DNA from: Aliiroseovarius lamellibrachiae
Lineage (GTDB): Bacteria > Pseudomonadota > Alphaproteobacteria > Rhodobacterales > Rhodobacteraceae
DNA length: 64,000 nucleotides
Direction of reading: 5' to 3'
NCBI RefSeq assembly: GCF_018599245.1
Contig: NZ_JAHEVJ010000003.1
Span: forward strand, 124,001 to 188,000
The notes below the pieces were generated by a model that saw only the letters and a program-made list of their open reading frames with translations, did not search any database and was not told where the DNA came from. Positions 14,875 through 23,162 of the stretch are shown piece by piece (position 1 is the first letter of the stretch; each line of letters opens with the position of its first letter). The translations under genes were made by a program, and so were the position numbers.

Positions 14875-16899
14875 TTAGGCAAGCAAGGCTTTGGCTTTTT
14901 CGGCCACATTATCTGCCGTGATGCCGAATTTCTCGTACAAAACATCCGCAGGTGCAGAGGCGCCAAAGCCGGTCATGCCGACGAAATCCGCCTTGGCGTC
15001 GCGGCCACGTTCGCCCAAAAGCCAACGGTCCCAGCCGCCATCGCGCACGGCCGCTTCCACGCCCACACGGACGGGGCCAGCGGGCAGAACTTTGCGGCGA
15101 TAGGCTTCGTCCTGCTGGGCGAAAAGCTCCATGCAGGGCATCGACACAACGCGGGTTCCGATGCCTTGGGCTTCGAGTTTCGCGCGCGCGTCCATCGCCA
15201 GCGACACTTCGGAACCGGTGGCGATCAGGATCACCTGACGCTTGCCGCATTCCGCATCCGCCAGCACGTAAGCCCCTTGTGATACAAGGTTTTTCTGTTT
15301 GTACTCGGTGCGCAGGGTCGGCAGGTTTTGACGGGTCAGAACCATGGTCGAGGGCACGTTTTTCTCGGTCAGCGCAATTTCCCAAGCCTCTGCGGTCTCT
15401 GCCGTATCGGCGGGACGGAAGGTAAAGCTGTTGGGGGTCGCGCGACAGATCGCCAGATGCTCAACCGGTTGGTGGGTTGGGCCATCTTCGCCCACGCCGA
15501 TGCTGTCATGGGTCATGACAAACACGGTTGGGATGCCCATCAGGGCCGCCAAACGCATCGCAGGGCGCGCGTAATCGGTGAAGCAGAAGAAGGTGCCGCC
15601 GTAGGGACGCATTCCGCCGTGCAGCGCCATGCCGTTCATCGCCGCCGCCATGCCGTGTTCGCGAATGCCCCAATAGACGTAGCGCCCTTTGCGGTTGTCG
15701 GTGTCAAACACGCCAAGGTCTGCGGTTTTGGTGTTGTTTGATCCGGTCAAATCAGCAGATCCGCCGACGGTTTCACCCATCACCGGGTTGATCACGGCCA
15801 GCGCCATTTCGGAGGATTTCCGGGTGGCAACTTTGGGCTGTTCTTCGGCAACTTGTTTTTTCAGCTGACGGATCACAGCCGATAATTTCTTAGGTGCATC
15901 AAGGGCATAGGCGCGATTGAACTCGGCCTGTTTGCGTTCTGAAATGCTTGCGAAACGGGCTTCCCAGGCGGTGCGGGCCTCGGCGCCTTTGGCACCGATG
16001 GCTTCCCAAGCCGCTTTCACATTGGCCGGAATGGTGAAGGGATCTTGGGGGCAACCGTAGGCTTCTTTTGCGGCTTTCATCTGCTCAGGATCGGTCAGCG
16101 CGCCGTGACCTTTTGAGGTGTCCTGAGCGGCGTGACCCAGCGCGATATGCGTTTTGCACGCGATCATCGACGGCTTTTTGGTGGTCTTCGCTTTGGTGAT
16201 GGCGGCGTCGATTTCTTCGGGGTTGTGCCCGTCGATTTCAATCACATGCCAGCCGGAGGCCTTAAAGCGCTGCACTTGGTTGGTGCGATCCGAAAGCGAC
16301 ACTTTGCCATCAATGGTGATGTCGTTGTTGTCCCAGAACACAATCAATTTGCCCAGCTCATGACGGCCGGCAATCCCGATTGCTTCTTGGCTGATGCCTT
16401 CCATCAGGCAACCGTCACCCGCAATCACGTAAGTATAGTGATCGACGATCTTTTTGCCGTAACGGGCGCGCTGAATTTCCTCTGCCATCGCAAAGCCAAC
16501 CGCGTTGGAAATGCCCTGACCCAGCGGGCCGGTGGTGGTTTCAACGCCGGACACATGGCCAAATTCCGGGTGGCCTGCTGTGATCGCGCCCCACTGGCGG
16601 AAGTTTTTCAATTGCTCCAGCGTTACATCTTCATAGCCGGTCAGGTGCAGCAATGAATAGATCAACATCGAGCCGTGCCCTGCCGACAGGATGAACCGGT
16701 CACGGTCCGCCCAACGCGGCGCAGAGGCGTCAAACTTCAGGTGGTTTTCGTAAAGCACCGTGGCAACATCCGCCATGCCCATCGGCATGCCAGAGTGACC
16801 GGAATTGGCCGCAGCAACCGCATCCAGCGTCAAGGCGCGGATAGCAGCAGCTTTGTTCCAGTGGTCAGGGTGGTTCGAGCGAAGTGTAGCGATATCCAA
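14875..16899 (-). CDS. tkt: Transketolase
   Basis: 674 residues. The reading frame is open for another 182 codons upstream, across the divergent promoter and into the neighbouring gene, but the family's start corresponds to TTG 16899 ([21 protein letters not shown]). TTG is an unusual start codon. Landmarks are GHSGMPMG, the thiamine-diphosphate motif [13 protein letters not shown] ... [23 protein letters not shown] with the catalytic Glu, and [18 protein letters not shown]. It moves two-carbon units between sugar phosphates in the pentose phosphate pathway, using TPP and Mg2+. rpiA of the same pathway lies at 61 kb. Confidence 0.95.
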   Translation of the reverse strand: MDIATLRSNHPDHWNKAAAIRALTLDAVAAANSGHSGMPMGMADVATVLYENHLKFDASAPRWADRDRFILSAGHGSMLIYSLLHLTGYEDVTLEQLKNFRQWGAITAGHPEFGHVSGVETTTGPLGQGISNAVGFAMAEEIQRARYGKKIVDHYTYVIAGDGCLMEGISQEAIGIAGRHELGKLIVFWDNNDITIDGKVSLSDRTNQVQRFKASGWHVIEIDGHNPEEIDAAITKAKTTKKPSMIACKTHIALGHAAQDTSKGHGALTDPEQMKAAKEAYGCPQDPFTIPANVKAAWEAIGAKGAEARTAWEARFASISERKQAEFNRAYALDAPKKLSAVIRQLKKQVAEEQPKVATRKSSEMALAVINPVMGETVGGSADLTGSNNTKTADLGVFDTDNRKGRYVYWGIREHGMAAAMNGMALHGGMRPYGGTFFCFTDYARPAMRLAALMGIPTVFVMTHDSIGVGEDGPTHQPVEHLAICRATPNSFTFRPADTAETAEAWEIALTEKNVPSTMVLTRQNLPTLRTEYKQKNLVSQGAYVLADAECGKRQVILIATGSEVSLAMDARAKLEAQGIGTRVVSMPCMELFAQQDEAYRRKVLPAGPVRVGVEAAVRDGGWDRWLLGERGRDAKADFVGMTGFGASAPADVLYEKFGITADNVAEKAKALLA

Positions 16900-17137
16900 G
16901 GCCCAGATCCTTTGGCTAGGGAAGGTTTGCAAGGGGTTTAACAGTGATTTTGCGTGGGTCAAGCCAAGGTGAGCCACTTGGGCCAAGTCTTTGGAAAACT
17001 GGACACAAACCAAGGGGCGCATTTCCCAAACGCTTTGGCTAATATGGGCGTAATTCCCCGCAAATGGCGATTCGCCTTGCCTTTGCGCCGATGAAAGCCA
17101 AAGGTCGGGGGCAACGTGATAGTAAACAGGGCAGAGA

Positions 17138-17632
17138 ATGAGCGATATTTCCGAACTGGAGACACGCATCACCACCGCGCTGGAACGCATCAGCGCCGGT
17201 TTGGGCGCGCTTGCACCAGCAGGGGCCAGTGAGCCGGGCGAAGTGGCGGCATTGACCGCAGCGCTAGAGGAAGAGCGCACCGTGAATGCGCAACTCGAAG
17301 AGCGCGTGAAAGCGATTAAAGAAAAGCAAGACAGCACCGTGGAAACACTGGTGGGCGAAGTTGATCGCCTGCGTGCGCTGTTGGAAACCGAAGAACGTAC
17401 ATTGGCCAAGCTGCGCCAGGTGAACAACGATCTGCGGTCCAACAATGATGCGCTGCGTCAAGCGGTGAGCCAAGGTGTCGCGGAACCCCATCTGATCAAC
17501 AAATCCATGATGGCAGAACTGGAAGGCCTGCGTGCGGCACAAAACGCCGACCGTGTGGAACTGGATGCGGTGCTGGGCGAATTGACCGGCTTGATCGAAG
17601 ATGCCAACGCCAAGGAGAGTGCAGATGCCTGA
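17138..17632 (+). CDS. Coiled-coil protein in the zapA operon
   Basis: 164 residues, very rich in Glu, Ala and Leu. Heptad-like periodicity from about residue 38 to 160 ([30 protein letters not shown] onwards) predicts a long alpha-helical coiled coil. No signal peptide or membrane span. ATG 17138 follows a GGGCAGAGA site. The stop codon overlaps the zapA start by 8 bp, so the two are translationally coupled. A structural partner of ZapA at the division ring, in the manner of ZapB, is a reasonable inference from context but cannot be shown from sequence. Confidence 0.8.
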   Translation: MSDISELETRITTALERISAGLGALAPAGASEPGEVAALTAALEEERTVNAQLEERVKAIKEKQDSTVETLVGEVDRLRALLETEERTLAKLRQVNNDLRSNNDALRQAVSQGVAEPHLINKSMMAELEGLRAAQNADRVELDAVLGELTGLIEDANAKESADA

Positions 17633-18011
17633 CGTGATTATCAAAATCGGCGGACGCGAATTTGATGTGGCCTGCCAAGAAGGCGAAGAGCATTTCCTGA
17701 AATCGGCCGCGGCGATGTTGGACGTTGAGGCCTCGGTTCTGGTGGGGCAGATTGCGCATCTGACCGAAAGCCGCCTGTTGTTGATGTCCGGGTTGATGCT
17801 CGCCGATAAAACCGCTGGTCTGGATGATAAATTGAAGATCGCTGAAAAGCAGATTGCGGATTTGCAGGCCGAGATGTCTGCACTGAAATCAGCGGATCCT
17901 GTAAAGGTTGAGGTCCCGGTGATCCCAGCGTCTGTGACCGACAGTTTGGCTGAAATTGCCGCCCGCGCCGAGGCGATGGCCAAGTCGGTTGAGGAAAAAG
18001 CCGCCGGATAA
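17625..18011 (+). CDS. zapA: Cell division protein ZapA
   Basis: 128 residues from ATG 17625, preceded by AAGGAGAG. The start [22 protein letters not shown] is the beta-strand/hairpin of the ZapA fold. Residues 35-95 form the dimerising coiled coil (ASVLVGQIAHLTESRLLLMSGLMLADK). The C-terminal 40 residues are low-complexity Ala/Val/Glu, longer than in E. coli. ZapA cross-links FtsZ filaments at mid-cell. It is coupled to the upstream coiled-coil gene and followed by a terminator. Confidence 0.9.
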   Translation: MPDVIIKIGGREFDVACQEGEEHFLKSAAAMLDVEASVLVGQIAHLTESRLLLMSGLMLADKTAGLDDKLKIAEKQIADLQAEMSALKSADPVKVEVPVIPASVTDSLAEIAARAEAMAKSVEEKAAG

Positions 18012-18046
18012 TCGGCCGAAAAGCCAGCTGAATTCATGTGGAAAAC

Positions 18047-18080
18047 AAAAAAGGGCGACCCATTAGGATCGCCCTTTTTT
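18047..18080. terminator. Bidirectional terminator between zapA and grxD
   Basis: AAAAAAGGGCGA (18047-18058) pairs with TCGCCCTTTTTT (18069-18080). Strong stem and T-tract in both directions, ending the zapA operon and the bolA-grxD operon. Confidence 0.88.
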
Positions 18081-18097
18081 AATGATTGTTGAACGGC

Positions 18098-18460
18098 TTA
18101 CGCGTTGGCTTCGCGGATTTTGTCCGCAGCGTCTTTTGAAAACGCGACGCCATTGTCGTCAAACAACGTGTCCAGCTCGCCCGACAACATCATTTCGGTG
18201 ATGATGTCACAGCCCCCCACAAATTCGCCCTTGACGTAAAGCTGTGGGATGGTTGGCCAGTCAGAGTAATCTTTGATGCCCGAACGGATTTCTTCGTCTG
18301 CCAGCACATTCACGTCAGCGTAATCCACGCTCATGAAGTTCAAAACACCCGCCACGCGCGAGGAGAACCCGCACTGCGGCGCGTCTTTGGTGCCTTTCAT
18401 GTAAAGCACAACATCGTTGGCTTTTACGGTTTCGTCGATACGGGTTTTTGCGTCAGTCAT
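18098..18460 (-). CDS. grxD: Monothiol glutaredoxin, CGFS type (Grx4/GrxD)
   Basis: 120 residues from ATG 18460, preceded by GAGG at 9 bases. The active site QCGFSSR has the single catalytic Cys30. [19 protein letters not shown] gives the cis-Pro and glutathione-binding GGCD motif. CGFS glutaredoxins hold a [2Fe-2S] cluster bridged with glutathione and transfer it, often in a heterodimer with BolA. Here bolA is two genes upstream in the same overlapping operon, supporting an iron-sulfur trafficking role. The first 8 bp overlap the end of the 44-codon gene. Confidence 0.95.
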   Translation of the reverse strand: MTDAKTRIDETVKANDVVLYMKGTKDAPQCGFSSRVAGVLNFMSVDYADVNVLADEEIRSGIKDYSDWPTIPQLYVKGEFVGGCDIITEMMLSGELDTLFDDNGVAFSKDAADKIREANA

Positions 18461-18587
18461 TGTCTTGGTCCTCACGCGCCTTGGCGCTTTTTTTCAATTG
18501 AGTGATATAGGGTCGCAGCTTCAGCAATACCAATCCGGAGAATATGGAAATAGCTGCAACTGAAACAACCCAATTCGGAAGGTTCAT
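18453..18587 (-). CDS. Small membrane protein between bolA and grxD, 44 residues
   Basis: Forty-four codons exactly bridge bolA and grxD. The start ATG (18587-18585) overlaps the bolA stop as ATGA, and the stop (18455-18453) lies 8 bp inside grxD. AAGG lies 8 bases before the start. The product begins [19 protein letters not shown], giving one hydrophobic span of about 17 residues, then a basic stretch ([16 protein letters not shown]) and an acidic end (EDQDND). A single-pass inner-membrane micro-protein with a cytoplasmic tail is likely. Tight translational coupling on both sides argues for a real gene. Function unknown. Confidence 0.7.
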   Translation of the reverse strand: MNLPNWVVSVAAISIFSGLVLLKLRPYITQLKKSAKAREDQDND

Positions 18588-18820
18588 TCAGGCGCCTTTG
18601 TCGTCAGCGCCAGCGCGTGCAACTCTCCGCTGTGGATCTGCGCCTTCACCGTGGCATTGACCGCGCGTTGTTGTTGCACGCGGTTCATGCCGCGAAAGCT
18701 TTCGTCGATCACTTCGGCGGCCCAGTGGTTTCCGTCGCCCGCAAGGTCGGTGATGGTGATCTGGGCGTCGGGAAATCCCGCGCGGATCAGGTCTTCGATC
18801 TGTTGCGCTTCCATGGCCAT
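18584..18820 (-). CDS. bolA: BolA-family protein
   Basis: 78 residues, full length for a short BolA. ATG 18820 follows AAGGATC. The fold is recognisable from MEAQQIEDLIRAGFPDAQITITDLAGDGNHWAAEVIDESFRGMNRVQQQRAVNATV, with the GDGNHW motif and the conserved class-II HTH-like region. The C-terminal His (SGELHALAL) is the usual iron-sulfur ligand. It partners CGFS glutaredoxins in sensing or delivering [2Fe-2S] clusters, and grxD lies downstream in the same operon. Upstream is the 7-copy AAAACTAG array. Confidence 0.92.
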   Translation of the reverse strand: MAMEAQQIEDLIRAGFPDAQITITDLAGDGNHWAAEVIDESFRGMNRVQQQRAVNATVKAQIHSGELHALALTTKAPE

Positions 18821-18935
18821 GTGGCGTGATCCTTTATCAAGTCGCGTTTGGAATAAATCTAAGTCGGCAGGGCGGTGGCTTCAAGGTAAGAAGCGATGTT
18901 TTGCGGTTGACCGGGCTGTGGCCCCTCGGAATTTC

Positions 18936-18995
18936 AAAACTAGAAAACTAGAAAACTAGAAAACTAGAAAACTAGAAAACTAGAAAACTAGTTTT
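18936..18995 (+). repeat. AAAACTAG tandem array, locus 1 (7 copies)
   Basis: Seven perfect 8-bp units AAAACTAG (18936-18991) end in TTTT, so the last unit forms the palindrome AAAACTAGTTTT. The tail TTTTCCGGTATT, then ATCCCCT seven bases later, matches the tail of locus 2 at the same spacing. It lies between the start of bolA and the end of the Cys-rich gene. Confidence 0.95.
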
Positions 18996-19043
18996 CCGGT
19001 ATTTGTCGTCATCCCCTATATTTTCGGGCTCTATTTACGGGTC

Positions 19044-19577
19044 CTATTTGCGGGCATAGGCACTTTGGAAGGATCGCAGGGTCTTTTGCATGTCACCAAA
19101 CAGCCCGGCGGCTTCTGCCTCAATCAAACCCTCAGCCGTCCATCCATCCTCTGGTGCCAATGATATAAGCGCGGTCTGGCGCGCGGTTTCTTGACGTTCG
19201 TCAAGCGGCAGGGATTTGGCAAGCGTGAACACTTCGATCAGGTCATGCACGCGGCGCAACCGGCGATAGGTTTCCGCCATTTCAGCCTTTAACGCCGGGC
19301 CGTCGCGCCAGTGTTTTCCGGGATACACCACCTGTGTCAAATACTGCCCAGCCCCCTTGCAATCAAAGGCCCCACAGGCGGCAAACCCGTGCCAATCGAG
19401 GTTGCGATAAATCTTGCAGCGGTCTTTGTCATTCAGATGCGGACAGGGGGTCAGGGCGGGTTTGCTCAGCGCAAATTCCGCCCCTTTTTCAAAACTGGGG
19501 GCCACACAGCAGATGCCCATGCAGGACGAGCAATCAGCGCTCAGCGCGGGAATTTGCGCGGGGTCCCCCTCAGCCAT
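19044..19577 (-). CDS. Cysteine-rich protein, YkgJ-like metal-binding domain
   Basis: 177 residues. Eight cysteines fall in the first 73 residues: Cys16, 19, 23, 24 (CxxCxxxCC), Cys45, Cys54, Cys68 and Cys73, with DRCKIY and AFDC as in the YkgJ (zinc or iron-chelating) family. The C-terminal 100 residues are helical with no cysteines. The start ATG shares one base with the purL stop (TAATG), so translation is probably coupled to purL. A metal or cluster-binding role is likely; the substrate and any link to purine synthesis are unknown. Confidence 0.75.
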   Translation of the reverse strand: MAEGDPAQIPALSADCSSCMGICCVAPSFEKGAEFALSKPALTPCPHLNDKDRCKIYRNLDWHGFAACGAFDCKGAGQYLTQVVYPGKHWRDGPALKAEMAETYRRLRRVHDLIEVFTLAKSLPLDERQETARQTALISLAPEDGWTAEGLIEAEAAGLFGDMQKTLRSFQSAYARK

Positions 19578-21736
19578 TAACGGTGCGCCTTGTCAAAGCC
19601 GGTGCGGTAAACCCCGGTCAGTTCTTCCAATGTCGCTTCCGAGCTGCCCAGTTTCACGCTGTCGCCGGTGAAGCGCCCAACCGAGGTCAGCGTCACACCC
19701 GCTTGGCCCGCGGCCAGCATCAAGCCTTCGGCCTGATCAAAGTTCAACGCCACAAGATAACGGCCCTGATCTTCGCCAAAAAGCGTTGGCGTGTCAGAGG
19801 CATCAAGCTGTACGCCAACGCCCCCCGCCTCGGCCATTTCAAACGCCGCCATCGCCAGACCACCGTCTGAGATATCGGTGCAGGCTTTGATCAGGTCACG
19901 GTTGTTGCGGATGAATTCGCCGTTCTTTTTCTCAAGATCCAGATCCACATGTGGTGCGTCGCCGTCTTCGCGGTTAAACACTTCGGCCAGCAAAGCGGAT
20001 TGGCCCAGATGCCCTTCCATATCGCCGATCATCATCGCGACATGGCCGTCGCGTGCGTCGCCACCGATCAGATCATCAAGGCTCTCAAGCAGGCCAACGG
20101 CGCCAATGGTTGGGGTTGGCAAAATGCCTTCGCCGTCGGTCTCATTGTAAAGCGAGACGTTGCCCGACACGATCGGCACATCAAGGGCCGCAACTGCTTC
20201 GCCGATGCCTTTGATCGCGCCCACAAACTGGCCCATGATTTCGGGCTTTTCGGGGTTGCCGAAGTTGAGGTTGTCTGTTGTTGCCAAAGGCTTGGCCCCC
20301 ACGGCGGTCAGGTTGCGGTACGCTTCGGCCACCGCCTGTTTGCCACCCTCAAATGGGTTTGCTTTCACATAACGCGGGGTCACGTCCGAGGTGAACGCCA
20401 GCGCTTTGTCGGTGCCATGCACGCGCACAATGCCCGCGCCCAGCCCCGGTGCGCGTACCGTGTCGCCCATCACCATGTGGTCATATTGTTCATAGACCCA
20501 GTTTTTGGCGGCATAGTTGGGCGTGGCGAGCAAAGCTTTCAACCCGTCGATCCCGTCAATTTCCGGCACATCCGCAAGCGGATCCACGGCAGGGGTTTCC
20601 ACCCATGGGCGGTCGTATTCCGGGGCGCGGCCCGACAGGGGCGACAGCGGCAGGTCGGCCTTCACTTCGCCGTTGTGCATGATCAAAAAGCGATCATCGG
20701 GCAGGGTTTCACCGACGATGGCAAAATCCAGATCCCATTTCTCAAACACCGCACGGGCGGCATCTTCAAGTTCGGGGTTCAGCACCATCAACATGCGTTC
20801 CTGAGATTCTGACAACATCATCTCATAGGCAGTCATGTTTTCTTCGCGCTGGGGCACATCTTCGAGGTTGAGCTTCACGCCCAGCCCGCCTTTGTCGCCC
20901 ATTTCCACGGCCGAACAGGTCAGGCCAGCGGCCCCCATATCCTGGATCGAGATCACAGCGCCGGTTTGCATCAGCTCAAGCGTGGCCTCCATCAGGCGTT
21001 TCTCGGTGAAGGGATCACCAACTTGCACCGTGGGGCGTTTGTCCTCAATCGTGTCGTCAAATTCAGCGGACGCCATGGTGGCACCGCCAACGCCGTCCCG
21101 GCCGGTTTTGGCCCCGAGGTACACAACGGGCATCCCCACACCGCTGGCGGCCGAGTAGAAAATCTTGTCCGTGTCCGCAAGCCCTGCTGCAAAGGCGTTC
21201 ACAAGGCAGTTGCCGTTATAAGCCGGGTGAAAGCGTACTTCGCCGCCCACATTGGGCACGCCAAAACAGTTGCCATACCCGCCGACACCTTCGACCACAC
21301 CGTTCACCAATGTTTTGGTTTTCGGGTGGTCAATCTCGCCAAACGACAGCGAGTTCATCGCCGCGATGGGACGTGCGCCCATGGTAAAGACGTCGCGCAG
21401 AATGCCGCCAACGCCGGTGGCCGCGCCCTGATAGGGTTCGATATACGACGGGTGGTTGTGGCTTTCCATTTTGAACACCACGGCCTGACCGTCACCAATA
21501 TCCACGATGCCAGCGTTTTCGCCGGGGCCACAGATGACTTGTGGACCTTTGGTGGGCAGGGTGCGCAGCCATTTTTTTGAGGATTTATATGAACAATGCT
21601 CATTCCACATGGCCGAAAAAATACCCAGTTCGGTAAAGCTTGGCTCACGTCCGATGATCTCAAGAAGCAATTCGTATTCGTCAGGCTTCAGCCCGTGGGC
21701 TTCGATCAGGTCGGTGGTGATGGCTGGTTCTTGCAT
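19577..21736 (-). CDS. purL: Phosphoribosylformylglycinamidine synthase subunit PurL
   Basis: 719 residues, the small-type PurL used with separate PurS and PurQ. It converts FGAR, ATP and glutamine-derived ammonia to FGAM in purine synthesis. Landmarks: [26 protein letters not shown], the nucleotide/metal-site [43 protein letters not shown] and [15 protein letters not shown] 21736 follows GGGGATC upstream. purS and purQ are not in the window. The downstream Cys-rich gene is coupled to it. Confidence 0.97.
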   Translation of the reverse strand: MQEPAITTDLIEAHGLKPDEYELLLEIIGREPSFTELGIFSAMWNEHCSYKSSKKWLRTLPTKGPQVICGPGENAGIVDIGDGQAVVFKMESHNHPSYIEPYQGAATGVGGILRDVFTMGARPIAAMNSLSFGEIDHPKTKTLVNGVVEGVGGYGNCFGVPNVGGEVRFHPAYNGNCLVNAFAAGLADTDKIFYSAASGVGMPVVYLGAKTGRDGVGGATMASAEFDDTIEDKRPTVQVGDPFTEKRLMEATLELMQTGAVISIQDMGAAGLTCSAVEMGDKGGLGVKLNLEDVPQREENMTAYEMMLSESQERMLMVLNPELEDAARAVFEKWDLDFAIVGETLPDDRFLIMHNGEVKADLPLSPLSGRAPEYDRPWVETPAVDPLADVPEIDGIDGLKALLATPNYAAKNWVYEQYDHMVMGDTVRAPGLGAGIVRVHGTDKALAFTSDVTPRYVKANPFEGGKQAVAEAYRNLTAVGAKPLATTDNLNFGNPEKPEIMGQFVGAIKGIGEAVAALDVPIVSGNVSLYNETDGEGILPTPTIGAVGLLESLDDLIGGDARDGHVAMMIGDMEGHLGQSALLAEVFNREDGDAPHVDLDLEKKNGEFIRNNRDLIKACTDISDGGLAMAAFEMAEAGGVGVQLDASDTPTLFGEDQGRYLVALNFDQAEGLMLAAGQAGVTLTSVGRFTGDSVKLGSSEATLEELTGVYRTGFDKAHR

Positions 21737-22103
21737 CTCGCGCGGATCCCCTTATGGCGCCTCGCGTTGGTGAGTTCGCGTGCGCATTGGCAGTTGCGGC
21801 CTCTCATATGGGAAAAGGGGCGGTTAGGGAAGCCTATTAGCAAGGGCAAGCCGAGCAAATGCAGCATCATGGGGTGTGTTGATTTTGGGGGAGGTTTCGC
21901 TTGGGCAAAAAAAAGGCCGGGCAGCGCCCGGCCAAGTCCAACAGGGAGGTAAAAACCGAGAGGCCTAAGCCCCGTGTTCGGCTTTGAGTTTGATTTAGGG
22001 GGCGGGAAGTGATGGATCAAGGGATAATGCTGCATTGCGGCTATGCACCTTGCGCATAGCTGTTGCGGGGATCACCTAAGAAAGAATGCAACTCGCTGGC
22101 AAC
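21737..22103. other. 367-bp region between purL and a LysR gene
   Basis: It holds the purL promoter region and a strong terminator (21908-21933) for the upstream minus-strand LysR gene. I find no purine-riboswitch core, no small gene and no repeat here. Confidence 0.55.
21908..21933 (-). terminator. Terminator after the LysR gene upstream of purL
   Basis: GGCCGGGC-AGC-GCCCGGCC is a perfect 8-bp GC stem with a 3-base loop, and on the minus strand it is followed by eight T residues. It is 170 bp past the LysR stop. Confidence 0.82.
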
Positions 22104-22997
22104 TCAGCTATTTTTCCGTTTGCGCTCCGCCAAAATCTCTTCTGTGACAAAATCGCGAAACGCCGCAATGCGTTTGGCCGACCGCAATTCCTCGGGGTAG
22201 GCGAGGTATACGGGGATGTCTTTGCTTTCGGCTTGGGGCAGCACACGCTTGAGTTCGGGGAAGTTTTGAATGATGTAATCAGGCAAAATACCGATGCCCA
22301 AGCCATTCAATGTCGCCTGAAGAACGCCAAAATAATTATTTATCGTCAGGCTGGATTTCACACCATAGGCCAAAAGTTCCTGCACCAAGGCGGCGCCAGC
22401 GCTGACTTGTGCGGCAGATGCGCTTTGGCAAATGATCTTATGTTTGGTTAAATCCCCAAGCGTTTCCGGCGCGCCATAGCTTTCCAAGTAACTGGGGGCG
22501 GCGTAAAGGCGCATATGCACATCCATCAACCGTTTGCGGATCAGGTCTGCCTGGCTGGGTTCTTTCATGCGGATGGCCACGTCAGCTTCGCGCATTGGCA
22601 AGTCCAGCACACGTTCTTCCAACATCAGATCAATCGAAAGATCCGGGTATTGTTCGTAGAATTTCGGCAAACGTGGGGCCAGCCAAAGGGATCCAAAGGC
22701 GGTGGTGGTGGTGACGCGCAGCTCGCCGAACACTTCTTCTTTGCTGTCACGAATACGCGCCACGGCGGCCTCGAGCCGTTGGGCCATGGCATTGGTGGCG
22801 TCAAACAAAAGCTCACCCTGTTCCGTGAGAATCAGTCCGCGGGCATGGCGGTGAAACAGGGTAGCATTCAGGCTTTCCTCAAGCGCCCGGATCTGTCTGG
22901 ACACCGCAGATTGCGACAAATGCAACGCGTCACCTGCGTGGGTCAGCGACCCCGCATCCGCAACCGCGTGAAATATTCTGAGTTTATCCCAATCCAT
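22104..22997 (-). CDS. LysR-family transcriptional regulator
   Basis: 297 residues. The HTH domain starts MDWDKLRIFHAVADAGSLTHAGDALHLSQSAVSRQIRALEE (residues 1-60). The effector domain follows, with RVTTTTAFGSLWLAPRLPKF at the start of the first subdomain and GLGIGILPDYI near the end. It is divergent from the indolepyruvate ferredoxin oxidoreductase 165 bp away, so it probably controls that gene. A TGTTAGCGCGAAAACA stretch (23017-23032) lies in the intergenic region. Confidence 0.88.
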   Translation of the reverse strand: MDWDKLRIFHAVADAGSLTHAGDALHLSQSAVSRQIRALEESLNATLFHRHARGLILTEQGELLFDATNAMAQRLEAAVARIRDSKEEVFGELRVTTTTAFGSLWLAPRLPKFYEQYPDLSIDLMLEERVLDLPMREADVAIRMKEPSQADLIRKRLMDVHMRLYAAPSYLESYGAPETLGDLTKHKIICQSASAAQVSAGAALVQELLAYGVKSSLTINNYFGVLQATLNGLGIGILPDYIIQNFPELKRVLPQAESKDIPVYLAYPEELRSAKRIAAFRDFVTEEILAERKRKNS

Positions 22998-23162
22998 GAA
23001 GCAAGAACCATTAAGCTGTTAGCGCGAAAACATTTCCGTTCTGTTATCCTCAAATTCATCACATTTGCCAATGGGGAATGCACGCAGAAATGATTTGTTA
23101 GGTCAGGCTTTTTGACCTATTATACCCCTAAGCCAGATATCCATTTCGTCAGGGAGGGCGCC

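Noticed and set aside
16900-17445. N-terminal extension of tkt by 182 codons
   Set aside because: It crosses the divergent promoter and overlaps the zapA-operon gene; transketolases start at the position chosen here.
18936-18995. Short repeat arrays considered as CRISPR
   Set aside because: Units are only 8 bp and directly abutting with no spacers, and no cas genes are near.
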